From: a virus
Direction: 5' to 3' (one strand)
IMG/VR virus record: IMGVR_UViG_3300025131_000133
Span: 1-39,285 of that record
Length of the DNA stretch: 39,285 nucleotides
In this document: one piece after another, positions 1 to 8,663 of the stretch
Layout of the letters: each line of letters opens with the position of its first letter
Numbering within the stretch: the stretch's first letter is position 1
The notes under the pieces: model-generated
The model's database searches: none
What the model was told of the DNA's origin: nothing
Seen by the model: only the letters and a program-made list of their open reading frames with translations
Made by a program: the position numbers and the translations under genes

Positions 1-1353
1 GCTGGCAATATGTCAGATCCTTCAACTGGGCCCTTTACACATCCATTGAATGCTGAATTGCATGAAATTCGTGTTTGGAATAAACATCGCTCAGACAAAG
101 AATTAAATGAATATTCAAATAAATCATTACGTGATGTAGATGTATTTAGCTCTGGTGCAAGTGGCTTGCTGTTCTACTTACCACCATATTTTACTAAAGA
201 GACTAATGTACGAAATGTGCGTGTGACACCTTATACCAGTGTTGAAGCAGATTCAACAGTTGACCCATTCAATGTTGGCTTGTCATTTGGTGTTGGTGGT
301 TTAGACATTAATCTTGAAAATTTCACAAGAGACTTCTCACAAGGGCAATTCCCACGCTTGTTAAACTTGGTAAGCACAGATGCACCCGCTGCACATATAC
401 TAACTGAAACTAAGATAACTGACAAACCTATTGTTGAGACATTATTAGATAATCCTGCACATAGGAAAAGAAATCTGACAATACTGCCAAATGACAATGG
501 GCTATTTTCACCAAACTTCAATCTATTGAAAATCTCACCATTATACACAGGAAGCTTCAAGGGGAATCTAGTAAAGTTTAAAAATGACTTTGGCAATGAA
601 TCTATAAGTGACATATCATTAAGAAATATGATATCAACAGGAAGTCTAATAGAACCTACAGTCACAAATGTATCAGGAACAAAACAACCAAATGCTTTTG
701 ATGACGACTCTGATGGTAATTCAGCATTTATAGGGCTTGTTGGTGTAACACCTGAAGAGCCAAATGGTACACCTGGAGAGGTATTAAGCATTGCACAAAG
801 AACACAAGATGTAAATTCAAATGAAATATGCTGGTTTGATATAAGCAATATGTTCTTTGATAATAGTATTAAGCCCGGGTCATTAGTGATATATGACACT
901 GGCTTCACTGGTTCAAATGATGTTGTAAAGTTGACACTGAAAGATGATGGCTATGGTGGTATATATAGAGCAGATTGCGCTTCTGATCAAGCAACGTGGA
1001 ACAGCGTGGGAAGTGTATTTTATTCTGAAGGGCTTGCATTAATCAAATCACCTCACTTGAAGCACTTTGGAACAGATTATTTTGAAATTGGACTAAGCGG
1101 GACACATAACGTACACGTTACAAAGCTCATTACAAAGGCACCAAAAGGATTAATTAATTCATCATCAAGACAAGATTATGTATCTAGAGTAAGTAGTAAT
1201 AAAGTAACAGAGCATAAAACCAATAATATTATCATTACAGGTATAAATATTTATAATAAGGATTTCAATGTTGTCGGAAAAGTCACGCTTGCACAACCTA
1301 TAGAAAAGTACTCACAAGATGCATTGACATTTAAAATAGGTATGGATTATTAA
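1..1353 (+). CDS. LamG/ConA-like virion structural protein (5' partial)
   Basis: The frame is open to the window edge, so the gene probably starts upstream; the ATG at 10 is only the first visible Met. Near the visible N-terminus, 'AELHEIRVWNKHRS' is the end of a LamG/concanavalin-type jelly-roll ('evRvWn..Rs'), a fold common in phage fibre, baseplate and adhesion proteins. The remaining roughly 400 residues are rich in Asn, Ser, Thr and Gly, with no membrane segment or catalytic motif I recognise, as expected for a beta-rich virion protein. The stop overlaps the next ATG by 1 nt (TAATG), suggesting translational coupling. Role inferred: tail or baseplate-associated structural protein, possibly carbohydrate-binding. 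The exact virion location cannot be told from the sequence. Confidence 0.6.
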   Translation, partial: AGNMSDPSTGPFTHPLNAELHEIRVWNKHRSDKELNEYSNKSLRDVDVFSSGASGLLFYLPPYFTKETNVRNVRVTPYTSVEADSTVDPFNVGLSFGVGGLDINLENFTRDFSQGQFPRLLNLVSTDAPAAHILTETKITDKPIVETLLDNPAHRKRNLTILPNDNGLFSPNFNLLKISPLYTGSFKGNLVKFKNDFGNESISDISLRNMISTGSLIEPTVTNVSGTKQPNAFDDDSDGNSAFIGLVGVTPEEPNGTPGEVLSIAQRTQDVNSNEICWFDISNMFFDNSIKPGSLVIYDTGFTGSNDVVKLTLKDDGYGGIYRADCASDQATWNSVGSVFYSEGLALIKSPHLKHFGTDYFEIGLSGTHNVHVTKLITKAPKGLINSSSRQDYVSRVSSNKVTEHKTNNIIITGINIYNKDFNVVGKVTLAQPIEKYSQDALTFKIGMDY

Positions 1354-1886
1354 TGATTTTAGGGTTAGACATATCAACATCATGCACTGGTATCTGTATA
1401 TTAGATAATGCAGGTGATTTGATTTTATTAGATCACATTAGATTAGACAATATTAAAACTGGTTTTTATGGAAAAGCAAATTTTGTAAAAGCACGCTTAG
1501 CTGATCTAAAAAAGAAACATGATATAAAGCATATATATGCAGAAGAAAGTTTAATGCGCTTTAGAAGAGGGTTTAGTTCTGCAAAGGTTTTATCAATATT
1601 GAATAAATTCAATGGTGTTGTATCGTATATATCACATGAAACATTTGATGTTGAGCCAATACATATACTAGCACCACATGCAAGAAAAACAGTTGGTATG
1701 ATTGTCACAAAACAATTGAAAAAGAAACTTGGTATGAAACCAATAGTTATGAATCATGTTCAAGCAGAGCTTGGTGACAAGTTAGTCATAGAATATAAGA
1801 GAACGGGCAAGGTAAAAGATTATATATATGATAGATGCGATGCATATGTAATGGCACGTGCAGGATATTTAAAGTTTCATGAATAA
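1353..1886 (+). CDS. RuvC-like Holliday junction resolvase / RNase H-fold nuclease
   Basis: A 177-residue protein with the RuvC/RNase H-fold acidic residues: 'GLDIS' (D6) on the first strand, 'YAEES' (E64/E65), and 'YDRCDAYVMA' (D160, D163) in the last helix, the usual place of the RuvC DxxDA motif. The length fits the RuvC family. Such phage enzymes resolve branched DNA before packaging, using two metal ions at the acidic cluster; T4 uses the unrelated endonuclease VII for this. It overlaps the upstream structural gene by 1 nt and the downstream kinase-fold gene by 8 nt, so it is co-translated within an operon. The nearby primase and Mre11-Rad50 fusion support a recombination/replication role. 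Fold is confident; substrate is inferred from the family. Confidence 0.8.
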   Translation: MILGLDISTSCTGICILDNAGDLILLDHIRLDNIKTGFYGKANFVKARLADLKKKHDIKHIYAEESLMRFRRGFSSAKVLSILNKFNGVVSYISHETFDVEPIHILAPHARKTVGMIVTKQLKKKLGMKPIVMNHVQAELGDKLVIEYKRTGKVKDYIYDRCDAYVMARAGYLKFHE

Positions 1887-2673
1887 AAAATTACTTTATG
1901 AGTTTATATCAAGAGCTATTATCACTGAAGATGTTGATAGTACTTTAGAGCACAATCTTAAGATGATAAAGGTTAATGCTCCAAATACATGGGGGAGTGG
2001 TGATTCATTATACAATAAATTTAAAGCATTTCTTCATGATGATATCTATAATGATCCAGCACATTATGATGACTATATTAAAGATATAGTTGCTAGTATA
2101 CCAACATTGACTAAAACAAAAATAAAGCGACCCATAGGTAGGGGTCGTTCAAAGTATGTTTTCATTCTTGAGAACAATCATGTATTTATAATAATGCGTA
2201 TACTTGGCAAAGAACTTGATGTCTACAAGAAGTTTCATGATTCACAATTTTCAGGTAAAGGATCAAAAAATGATCCTGCAATATATGAATTTGGAAAAAT
2301 AAAAAATAAACATTTAGATAGTTGGGCATTTGTTGAGATGTCACAAGTCGTACCTTTGAATATATGGATGAGTATAACAGGTAGAGGTGGTGGTGAAAGT
2401 AGTGGTGTGTCTGCAGGAACAGAACAACAAATAAGAAATTTAGGAAACCTTGTGCGGCCTGCGTCAATGAATACAGAAGATGAAAATTTAAACCAGCTAT
2501 CAATAATTGCAGGTTATGGTGACTTGACTAAAGAAGAAGTTGACAATATTTATAATGAGTTTACTAGAATTGTTAAAGAACACGGATATGAAGCAATATG
2601 GGATATGCATATTGGAAATCTAGGTATAATGCCCCAACATGATAATACAATAGTTGTATTTGATATTGATTAA
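1879..2673 (+). CDS. Kinase-fold protein 1 (tandem paralogue of the next gene)
   Basis: A 264-residue protein with a reduced protein-kinase/aminoglycoside-phosphotransferase-like layout: glycine-rich loop 'GRGRSKYV' (about 87-94), hinge-like 'FVEMSQVVPL' (151-160), catalytic-loop-like 'DMHIGN' (242-247) and a terminal 'FDID' (metal-binding Asp about 262). The protein ends just after that Asp, so the usual activation segment and C-lobe helices are missing. At the expected beta-3 lysine position I read Arg107, while the paralogue has Lys, so activity is uncertain. The N-terminus 'KKLLYEFISRAIITE' resembles the short amphipathic leaders on other proteins here. It shares 'GSKNDPAIY' and the motif order with the next gene. 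Substrate unknown. It could be a pseudokinase or a small-molecule phosphotransferase. Confidence 0.6.
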   Translation: MNKKLLYEFISRAIITEDVDSTLEHNLKMIKVNAPNTWGSGDSLYNKFKAFLHDDIYNDPAHYDDYIKDIVASIPTLTKTKIKRPIGRGRSKYVFILENNHVFIIMRILGKELDVYKKFHDSQFSGKGSKNDPAIYEFGKIKNKHLDSWAFVEMSQVVPLNIWMSITGRGGGESSGVSAGTEQQIRNLGNLVRPASMNTEDENLNQLSIIAGYGDLTKEEVDNIYNEFTRIVKEHGYEAIWDMHIGNLGIMPQHDNTIVVFDID

Positions 2674-2674
2674 G

Positions 2675-3610
2675 GTGAAACACTTAAAAGAATATATAGC
2701 TAGAACTATAAACGAAGTTGCTGGATCTGAAGATATTATAGCGCATAATGTTAAACAATTGGATACAATAAAGTTTGATGGTAAGTCACTCTTTGAAAGG
2801 TTTTGGCCTGGTGATTGGATACCAGCAGAATATCTAAGTGGTCGTGATATTTGGGGCGGTCAAAAGGTGAAACCTGGAACCGATCAACAAGGGCCCTCAG
2901 CATTTGAAGAAGAAAATAAAATTAAACTTGTAGCATCTATTAAGTCACTTACAACAAGTAAAATAGTAAAAGGTGCAGGCCGAGGTGCTTATAAATATGT
3001 TTATATCTTAGATAATACACATGCTCTTAGTATTTTCAAAGGCGGCTACAATATCGAAGATATTGATATTTTCAAAAAAATGTATGATTCACAATTTGGT
3101 GGTACAGGATCAAAAAATGACCCAGCAATTTATGATATCTCAACTGTGCAAGATACACAAGGCGGTGAAATAAGCTTTGTTGAAATGTCTCAAGTCATAC
3201 CTATTCGTGCATGGCTTAGCATGAGTGGTCGTGAGTCTGGTACACATGGTGAAAAAGGTGCCAGTAGGACTATTCAAGCAATTAAAAAAATGGTATCGAG
3301 TATAAAACATATTTCATCATTTACAGATGGTGATGAATACAAATTACGCCCTAGTGCATCAACAATAATCAAGTTGATAAAGGCTAAGCGACTATCATAT
3401 AAAGATCCATGGCAACACAATGATGATCCAAGAATTATGATTGAAATGCCTAAAATAGAAGGATTGACAAAGAAAGAAGCATGGGGGTTTTTAAGAATGC
3501 TATTATATGTTGCGCATACTCATGGGTGGGGTTCATTGGGAGATATGCATATGGGTAACTTTGGTGTCATGATTCAAAATCCAACAACGTTTGTTGCATA
3601 TGACATATAA
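2675..3610 (+). CDS. Kinase-fold protein 2 (GTG start)
   Basis: I place the start at GTG 2675, directly after the upstream stop (2671-2673). From there 'KHLKEYIARTINE' aligns without gaps to the N-terminus of the preceding paralogue; the ATG at 2654 would add seven unaligned residues. The 311-residue product has a glycine-rich loop 'GAGRGAYKYV' (101-110), Lys122 ('SIFKGG') at the ATP-lysine position, hinge 'FVEMSQVIPI', catalytic-loop 'DMHMGN' (290-295) and terminal 'AYDI' with Asp310. It is about 47 residues longer than its neighbour, mainly in the N-terminal linker and the segment before the catalytic loop. Like its paralogue it ends at the metal-binding Asp. The pair looks like a tandem duplication. 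Function inferred only: kinase-like phosphotransfer; target unknown. Confidence 0.6.
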   Translation: MKHLKEYIARTINEVAGSEDIIAHNVKQLDTIKFDGKSLFERFWPGDWIPAEYLSGRDIWGGQKVKPGTDQQGPSAFEEENKIKLVASIKSLTTSKIVKGAGRGAYKYVYILDNTHALSIFKGGYNIEDIDIFKKMYDSQFGGTGSKNDPAIYDISTVQDTQGGEISFVEMSQVIPIRAWLSMSGRESGTHGEKGASRTIQAIKKMVSSIKHISSFTDGDEYKLRPSASTIIKLIKAKRLSYKDPWQHNDDPRIMIEMPKIEGLTKKEAWGFLRMLLYVAHTHGWGSLGDMHMGNFGVMIQNPTTFVAYDI

Positions 3611-3653
3611 TTTAGCACACAATAGGCATTCAATACTATAATATTTAATATAG

Positions 3654-4658
3654 ATGATAATCAATAAAGTAAAGTTTCTAGAGTCCTTTCTGGGGCCTAG
3701 AGCGTCCGATATATCAAGATATAATGACGTACTATTCAGTTGCCCTAACAAAGAACATAGTAAGCCCAAACTCTCAGTAAATCTTGATACAGATAAGGAG
3801 GGTAACTGGGGCAAGTTTCATTGTTGGGTATGTGGCAAAGACATGAGTGGCAAGTCTTTGATAAGCTTGTTGCGTAGACTTAAGCGAACAACACTTATAA
3901 GTGAGTATGCTAAATCTGTCAAAGATCATCGATGGCTAGATATTGAAGATTCAGATCTTGATAATAACAAAGATCTTGAAATATCACTTCCAGAAACATT
4001 TATTCCACTATCAACGTATATTTTAAAGCAGAGTAAAAAATATAATAAGCAATTACAAAATGCGCTTGAATATTTAAAGAGTCGTGATATATCAAATATA
4101 GATATCATTATAAACATGCTTGGTATATCAACAAATAAAGATTATTATGGTTATGTAATGATACCATCATTTGATAATGAAGGCAAGTTGAATTATTTTG
4201 TTGGACGCTCATATTTTGGTCATAAATACAGATATAAAAATTGTCGCAATGATAGGTTGTCAATCATTTTTAATGAAGTAAATATTGACTGGAACAAAGA
4301 TCTACTTTTGGTAGAAGGTCCATTTGACGTAATAAAGTCCAAAGTAAATGCAGCGTGCCTATTAGGATCATCACTCAGTAGAAGGTCATTGTTATTCAAA
4401 CGAATAGTTGAAAATAATACACCAATTTTGTTGAGCCTAGACACAGATGAAGTTGGTAAATTAAAAACACTCGACACTGTAAAGTTATTAACAGAGTATG
4501 GCATAAGTGTTAAGATTATAGACATAGATAACAAATACGATGATATCGGTGAAATGAAATACGAAGACTGGATCAACACGTATGACTATCAAAAAACTAA
4601 TAACGATGTAGTTAGTGATGAATTTCTTATGAAGAGAAAAATTAATTTGATTTTATGA
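3654..4658 (+). CDS. gp61: DnaG-type DNA primase (zinc finger + TOPRIM)
   Basis: A 334-residue primase of the T4 gp61/DnaG type, which makes RNA primers for lagging-strand synthesis with a replicative helicase. An N-terminal CHC2-type zinc finger is visible: C30 and H35 ('CPNKEH'), then C57 and C60 ('CWVC'). The TOPRIM centre follows: 'LLLVEGPFDVIKSK' (E221, D225) and 'LSLDTDEVG' (D263, D265), the acidic residues that bind the catalytic metals. The length is close to T4 gp61 (342). No clear Shine-Dalgarno precedes the ATG, which sits after an AT-rich stretch. The stop overlaps the next gene as ATGA, so primase and recombination nuclease are likely coupled. Function is well supported; no helicase gene is in this window. 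Confidence 0.85.
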   Translation: MIINKVKFLESFLGPRASDISRYNDVLFSCPNKEHSKPKLSVNLDTDKEGNWGKFHCWVCGKDMSGKSLISLLRRLKRTTLISEYAKSVKDHRWLDIEDSDLDNNKDLEISLPETFIPLSTYILKQSKKYNKQLQNALEYLKSRDISNIDIIINMLGISTNKDYYGYVMIPSFDNEGKLNYFVGRSYFGHKYRYKNCRNDRLSIIFNEVNIDWNKDLLLVEGPFDVIKSKVNAACLLGSSLSRRSLLFKRIVENNTPILLSLDTDEVGKLKTLDTVKLLTEYGISVKIIDIDNKYDDIGEMKYEDWINTYDYQKTNNDVVSDEFLMKRKINLIL

Positions 4659-7600
4659 AAATAGCTCACATATCAGACATTCATATCAGGTCTAATTCTA
4701 GACATGCAGAATATGGAACAATCTTTGATGAGCTCTACAAAAAATTACGTGAAAATAACGTAGATTGTATTGTATTATGCGGAGATATAGCGCATACTAA
4801 GACTCAAGAAGCACCAGAGTTTTACGATTTTACAGCAAAGTTCTTTACTCGGCTATCTATGATTGCACCGGTGCATATCATGTTAGGAAATCATGATGGA
4901 AATTTATTAAATCCATCTAGATTAGATGTAATTACACCAATTGTCAATATGCTAGAAAATGATAGTGTATTTTTGCATAAAGATTCACAACGTGTTGATA
5001 TTGGCGAAGAAATTTCACTCTTTGTTTACTCACTCTTCGATAAAAGTAATTGGAATAACTGGAAAATTGATAACAACAATACAAATATAGCATTATTCCA
5101 TGGGTCAGTTTCTGGTGCAAGAACAGATTTGAACTTTTATCTTGATAGTGAAATTGATATAAGTGAATTTAACCAATACGATTACACAATGCTTGGTGAT
5201 ATTCACAAACACCAATATTTAGATAATGAAAAAAGAGTTGCTTACTCAGGTGATCTTATTCAACAAAATTATGGTGAAGATATTGAAAAAGGTTTCTTGA
5301 TATGGGATATTGAATCTAAAGATGAATGGAAAACAGAATTTATCACACTACAACCAGTCAATCCATTTTTCACTCTTGAATTTGATGATATTACTGATGT
5401 AGATGTTCATTCATACAGCTTTATACCTGAAAATTCAAGAATTAGATTGAAGCTTCTTAAGGAATTTGATTCTAGAAAACTTGATAAATTAGCACATGCC
5501 TTTAAGCATGAATTAAAAGCTAAAGAAATAACTACAATCAATGATATCAGGGGTGATACTGATTCTGTCATTATTGACTCTAAGGTAATTAAACTTGAAG
5601 ATTTAAGAAATGAACAAGTTCAAGAGCAATTGATACAAGATTACCTTAAAAGATTAGCCGTTGAGCAAGTACGCATTGACAATATAGTCAAAATCAATTC
5701 TAGATATAATACTAAATTAACTAAAAATGAAGAATTAGCAAGAAATATTGATTGGAAGATAAAAAATCTAACATTTTCAAATGCATATGCGTTCAAAGAA
5801 AACAATAATATTAATTTTGAAAAACTAAAAGGTATTGTCGGCGTGTTTGGACCTAACACAATTGGTAAAAGTTCAATTATTGACATTATCTTGTATGGAA
5901 TATTCAATAGTAACTCAAAAGGTATTGTCAAGAATTTAGATATTGTCAATACCCGAAAAAAGAAGTGTAGTGCAAAGTTAAGTTTAGAAGTCAATAAGGT
6001 GCAATATGTCATTGATAGGATGACAACAAAGCTTGTAGCAGGAAGAAGATCTAAAAGTACACATGAACATGCTAGAACTGATCTAGATTTCTATAAAATA
6101 GAAGATGGCAAGCATATATCATTAAACGGGTTACAACGTTCTGATACTGAGAAAGGAATACGAAAATTATTTGGTACTTCTGATGACTTTTTGACATCTT
6201 GTGTTGCTGCACAAGGTGATATGAACTATTTTATAAAGCAACGCTCGACAAAGCGTAAAGAGATTATTGGAAAATTCTTAGATTTAGATATTTTTGAAGA
6301 TAAATATAGACTTGCGAAAGAACAATATAATTCACATAACTCACAACTTAAGACATTAAAAGGCAAAGACTATAATAAACTTATTGACAAGCATAGAGAT
6401 GAAGAACAAGCACTTAAAGATAGCCATGTATACAAAAAACAAAAAAGAATAGACTTAAGGGCGGCTTTACGTGAACAAAGGTTATCATTAACACAACTAA
6501 ATGATGAATATGAACATGTAAAATCTGTAAATACATATAATCATATCATTAAAGAGCTTGTTACGCTTCATGATGTGCATAATACATTGGAAAGTGAGCT
6601 GGCTTTACTAACAAAAGATGAATTATCAATAAATAAAACATTAAACGGTGTTGAGCATAATTTAGAAGAAAAGTTAAATGATATAAAAGAAAAATTAAGT
6701 AAAGCGCGTACCTCATTGGAGACTCTAAACAATCTTGAATCGAAAAAAGACAAGACTAATATAATACATGAGCAATTGCAAAAGTCAATAATGCTATTAG
6801 ATGGTATACCATGTGGTGACAAGTACTCTGGTTGTAAATTTATAAAAGATTCATATGCATCTAAAGATTTGATTAGCAATTACGAGTTACAATTAAAGGA
6901 TTTACAACAACAAATAGACAACTTGAATAAAAATGTCATCTCTAACAAGGTTTTCGAATTAAAGCAACATAGAACTATAAAAGAAGGCGCAATTAAGCAT
7001 AGAGATGAGCTTGAATCAAAGGTTCAACTCACACAACTTCATATAATGAATAAAAAGCTTGAAATCAAAAATGCTTTAAACAAAATAGACTCATTAGAAA
7101 ACAATAAAGCACAACTTGAAGACTTAAATGTCCATAAATTAGATTCATTTAAGACAAAAAGCAAAATAAATGCATTAACAAGTGAAATTTCTAATACAGA
7201 AAGTGAAATTAAAAAACTTGATCGTGAATTAACATCAATATCACAAAAGCAAGGCGAAATAAAAGGTCGAATAAGAAATCTCATCACACAAAGTAAAGAA
7301 TATAAAGAAATATCAACAATTTGTTATGAATATGAGCTATATGCAAGGATAATGTCAAAGAATGGTATACAACAGGAGATCATTCGTAATAAATTATCGT
7401 TTATAAACTCAGAAATCAATAAGCTTTTGCGAAATGTAGCTAAATTCAAAATTCAACTGATCGAAGAGAATGATAAATTAGATATTTATATAGATTATGG
7501 TGATGCCGGTGGTAGCAGAATCATAGAAACAGCTTCTGGAGCTGAAAAAGCGTTGACATCTGTGGCAATTAGGGTTGCACTTACACGAATATCAACACTA

Positions 7601-7804
7601 CCAAAACCAAATATATTTATAATAGACGAAAGCTTTGGCTCATATGATGAAACAAACAAAGTTTCTATATCTAGAATGCTCCAATTACTTAAACAATACT
7701 TCACGACAATACTTGTTGTAACACATATTGATGATATCAAAGATTGTGTTGACTACATATTAACAATTGAACGTGATAGTGATAAATTCTCATACGTAAA
7801 CTAA
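4655..7804 (+). CDS. gp47-gp46: Single-chain Mre11-Rad50 (SbcD-SbcC; gp47-gp46) fusion
   Basis: One uninterrupted 1049-residue frame. The N-terminal third is an Mre11/SbcD calcineurin-like nuclease: 'SDIH' (D8, H10), 'GDIAH' (D44, H47), 'GNHD' (78-81), a later 'FHGS' and 'LGDIHKHQ'. It continues into a Rad50/SbcC ATPase: Walker A 'GPNTIGKS' (399-406), long Lys/Glu-rich coiled coils, a Cys pair C720/C727 near the apex, signature 'ASGAEKALTS' (960-969, where most relatives have SGGE), Walker B 'FIIDES' (D991, E992) and 'VVTHIDD'. T4 encodes these as separate gp47 and gp46, which process ends and drive recombination-dependent replication. Fusion fixes 1:1 stoichiometry. It overlaps the primase by ATGA and the next gene by 1 nt. 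Confidence 0.93.
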   Translation: MKIAHISDIHIRSNSRHAEYGTIFDELYKKLRENNVDCIVLCGDIAHTKTQEAPEFYDFTAKFFTRLSMIAPVHIMLGNHDGNLLNPSRLDVITPIVNMLENDSVFLHKDSQRVDIGEEISLFVYSLFDKSNWNNWKIDNNNTNIALFHGSVSGARTDLNFYLDSEIDISEFNQYDYTMLGDIHKHQYLDNEKRVAYSGDLIQQNYGEDIEKGFLIWDIESKDEWKTEFITLQPVNPFFTLEFDDITDVDVHSYSFIPENSRIRLKLLKEFDSRKLDKLAHAFKHELKAKEITTINDIRGDTDSVIIDSKVIKLEDLRNEQVQEQLIQDYLKRLAVEQVRIDNIVKINSRYNTKLTKNEELARNIDWKIKNLTFSNAYAFKENNNINFEKLKGIVGVFGPNTIGKSSIIDIILYGIFNSNSKGIVKNLDIVNTRKKKCSAKLSLEVNKVQYVIDRMTTKLVAGRRSKSTHEHARTDLDFYKIEDGKHISLNGLQRSDTEKGIRKLFGTSDDFLTSCVAAQGDMNYFIKQRSTKRKEIIGKFLDLDIFEDKYRLAKEQYNSHNSQLKTLKGKDYNKLIDKHRDEEQALKDSHVYKKQKRIDLRAALREQRLSLTQLNDEYEHVKSVNTYNHIIKELVTLHDVHNTLESELALLTKDELSINKTLNGVEHNLEEKLNDIKEKLSKARTSLETLNNLESKKDKTNIIHEQLQKSIMLLDGIPCGDKYSGCKFIKDSYASKDLISNYELQLKDLQQQIDNLNKNVISNKVFELKQHRTIKEGAIKHRDELESKVQLTQLHIMNKKLEIKNALNKIDSLENNKAQLEDLNVHKLDSFKTKSKINALTSEISNTESEIKKLDRELTSISQKQGEIKGRIRNLITQSKEYKEISTICYEYELYARIMSKNGIQQEIIRNKLSFINSEINKLLRNVAKFKIQLIEENDKLDIYIDYGDAGGSRIIETASGAEKALTSVAIRVALTRISTLPKPNIFIIDESFGSYDETNKVSISRMLQLLKQYFTTILVVTHIDDIKDCVDYILTIERDSDKFSYVN

Positions 7805-8118
7805 TGAAAGACGGATTTAAAGAAATAAATGGTACCATTGAAAGGACATGGGTAGCGATAGATGATGAAAGTGGTTACTGGATAGAACGAAAAATCAATA
7901 GTTCGGTGAATATAGACTCACAAATACCCGTCGCATGTCCTATATGTTCATTTATGATGAACGGCGCATATGATACACAAACTTTTATAAAATATGGTGC
8001 ATGCGAAAGGTGTTATATTCAGTTTATAGAAGGCAGAATAGAACAGTGGAATGCAGGTGCTCGTCCAAGTGTACAGGCATTAAACATGTACATTAAAAAT
8101 AGAAAAAATAAAAAATAA
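7804..8118 (+). CDS. Small zinc-ribbon protein of unknown function
   Basis: A 104-residue protein with two CxxC knuckles, 'CPIC' (about 45-48) and 'CERC' (about 67-70), about 18 residues apart, forming a likely zinc ribbon. The N-terminal part is beta-rich and the C-terminus is basic ('IKNRKNKK'), compatible with nucleic-acid or protein binding. Its ATG overlaps the stop of the Mre11-Rad50 fusion (TAATG), so it is translated with that enzyme and may serve in the same replication/recombination block. I do not recognise a named family. Zinc binding is inferred from cysteine spacing alone. Confidence 0.6.
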   Translation: MKDGFKEINGTIERTWVAIDDESGYWIERKINSSVNIDSQIPVACPICSFMMNGAYDTQTFIKYGACERCYIQFIEGRIEQWNAGARPSVQALNMYIKNRKNKK

Positions 8119-8122
8119 CAAC

Positions 8123-8137
8123 CTGTACAATGTACAG
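8123..8137. promoter_or_regulatory. Operator-like palindrome upstream of hsp20
   Basis: CTGTACA-A-TGTACAG is a perfect 7-bp inverted repeat around one central base, in the 60-nt gap before the Hsp20 gene. It could be a repressor site or a small RNA hairpin. It resembles the enterobacterial LexA box (CTGT-N8-ACAG) but has only seven bases between the half-sites. There is no T-tract, so it is not a terminator. Confidence 0.3.
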
Positions 8138-8178
8138 ATGATGATTAAATTTAATATAACGATGAGTAAGGAGATAAA

Positions 8179-8646
8179 ATGAAAAAATCGTTAACACGTA
8201 GCAGAGGGACAAATGATAATTGGCCCTTTAATGGGAATGCATTTGGTAATGTATTCAATGACTTAATAGCAAACAGCTTCATCTTCAAAGATGATTTAGA
8301 TTTTCGTGATACGCCAGACTGGAATAAGAGATGGGCAACTGTAACGACTACATTTGCTGATGCGACATATGCGACTGATGATGCAGCTGTTATAGAGTTG
8401 ACAGCTTCTGGCTATTCAAAAGAAAATATTACACTTGATGTATCTGATACTAAATTAACAATTAGTGCACCAAAAGTTGATAAAGAAAAAGGCATTGTAC
8501 TAGATGGTTTTACAAAATCATATGCACTTGGTTCATCTCATGACAAAAATAATATTAGTGCAACATTTGTTGATGGGTTGTTAACAGTGACAATCCCGTT
8601 TAAAGAAAAAAGTGAACCAACAACAAAACAAATAGAAATTAAATAA
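8179..8646 (+). CDS. Hsp20 / alpha-crystallin small heat-shock protein
   Basis: A 155-residue small heat-shock protein. The alpha-crystallin domain runs from about 65 to 145, with the expected beta-sandwich signature 'VIELTASGYSKENI', then 'LTISAPK' and the hallmark 'ATFVDGLLTVTIPF'. The C-terminal 'KQIEIK' contains the I-x-I anchor that docks into neighbouring subunits during oligomer assembly. These ATP-independent holdases bind unfolding proteins; T4-like cyanophages and other marine myophages commonly carry one, presumably to help capsid or tail folding or to protect host function during infection. The start is fixed by a strong ribosome-binding site (AAGGAG, about 8168-8173) a few bases upstream. 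A 15-bp palindrome lies about 40 nt upstream and may control it. Confidence 0.92.
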   Translation: MKKSLTRSRGTNDNWPFNGNAFGNVFNDLIANSFIFKDDLDFRDTPDWNKRWATVTTTFADATYATDDAAVIELTASGYSKENITLDVSDTKLTISAPKVDKEKGIVLDGFTKSYALGSSHDKNNISATFVDGLLTVTIPFKEKSEPTTKQIEIK

Positions 8647-8663
8647 TATCTGACATATACAAA

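Noticed and set aside
231-908. Minus-strand open frame of 225 codons opposite the first gene
   Set aside because: It lies entirely within a plus-strand structural gene, lacks a ribosome-binding site and recognisable motifs, and has the Ser/Leu/Phe-rich composition typical of antisense shadows of AT-rich genes.
8123-8137. LexA (SOS) box before hsp20
   Set aside because: CTGT and ACAG half-sites are present but separated by seven bases, not eight, and no other copy was noticed; kept only as a generic palindrome.
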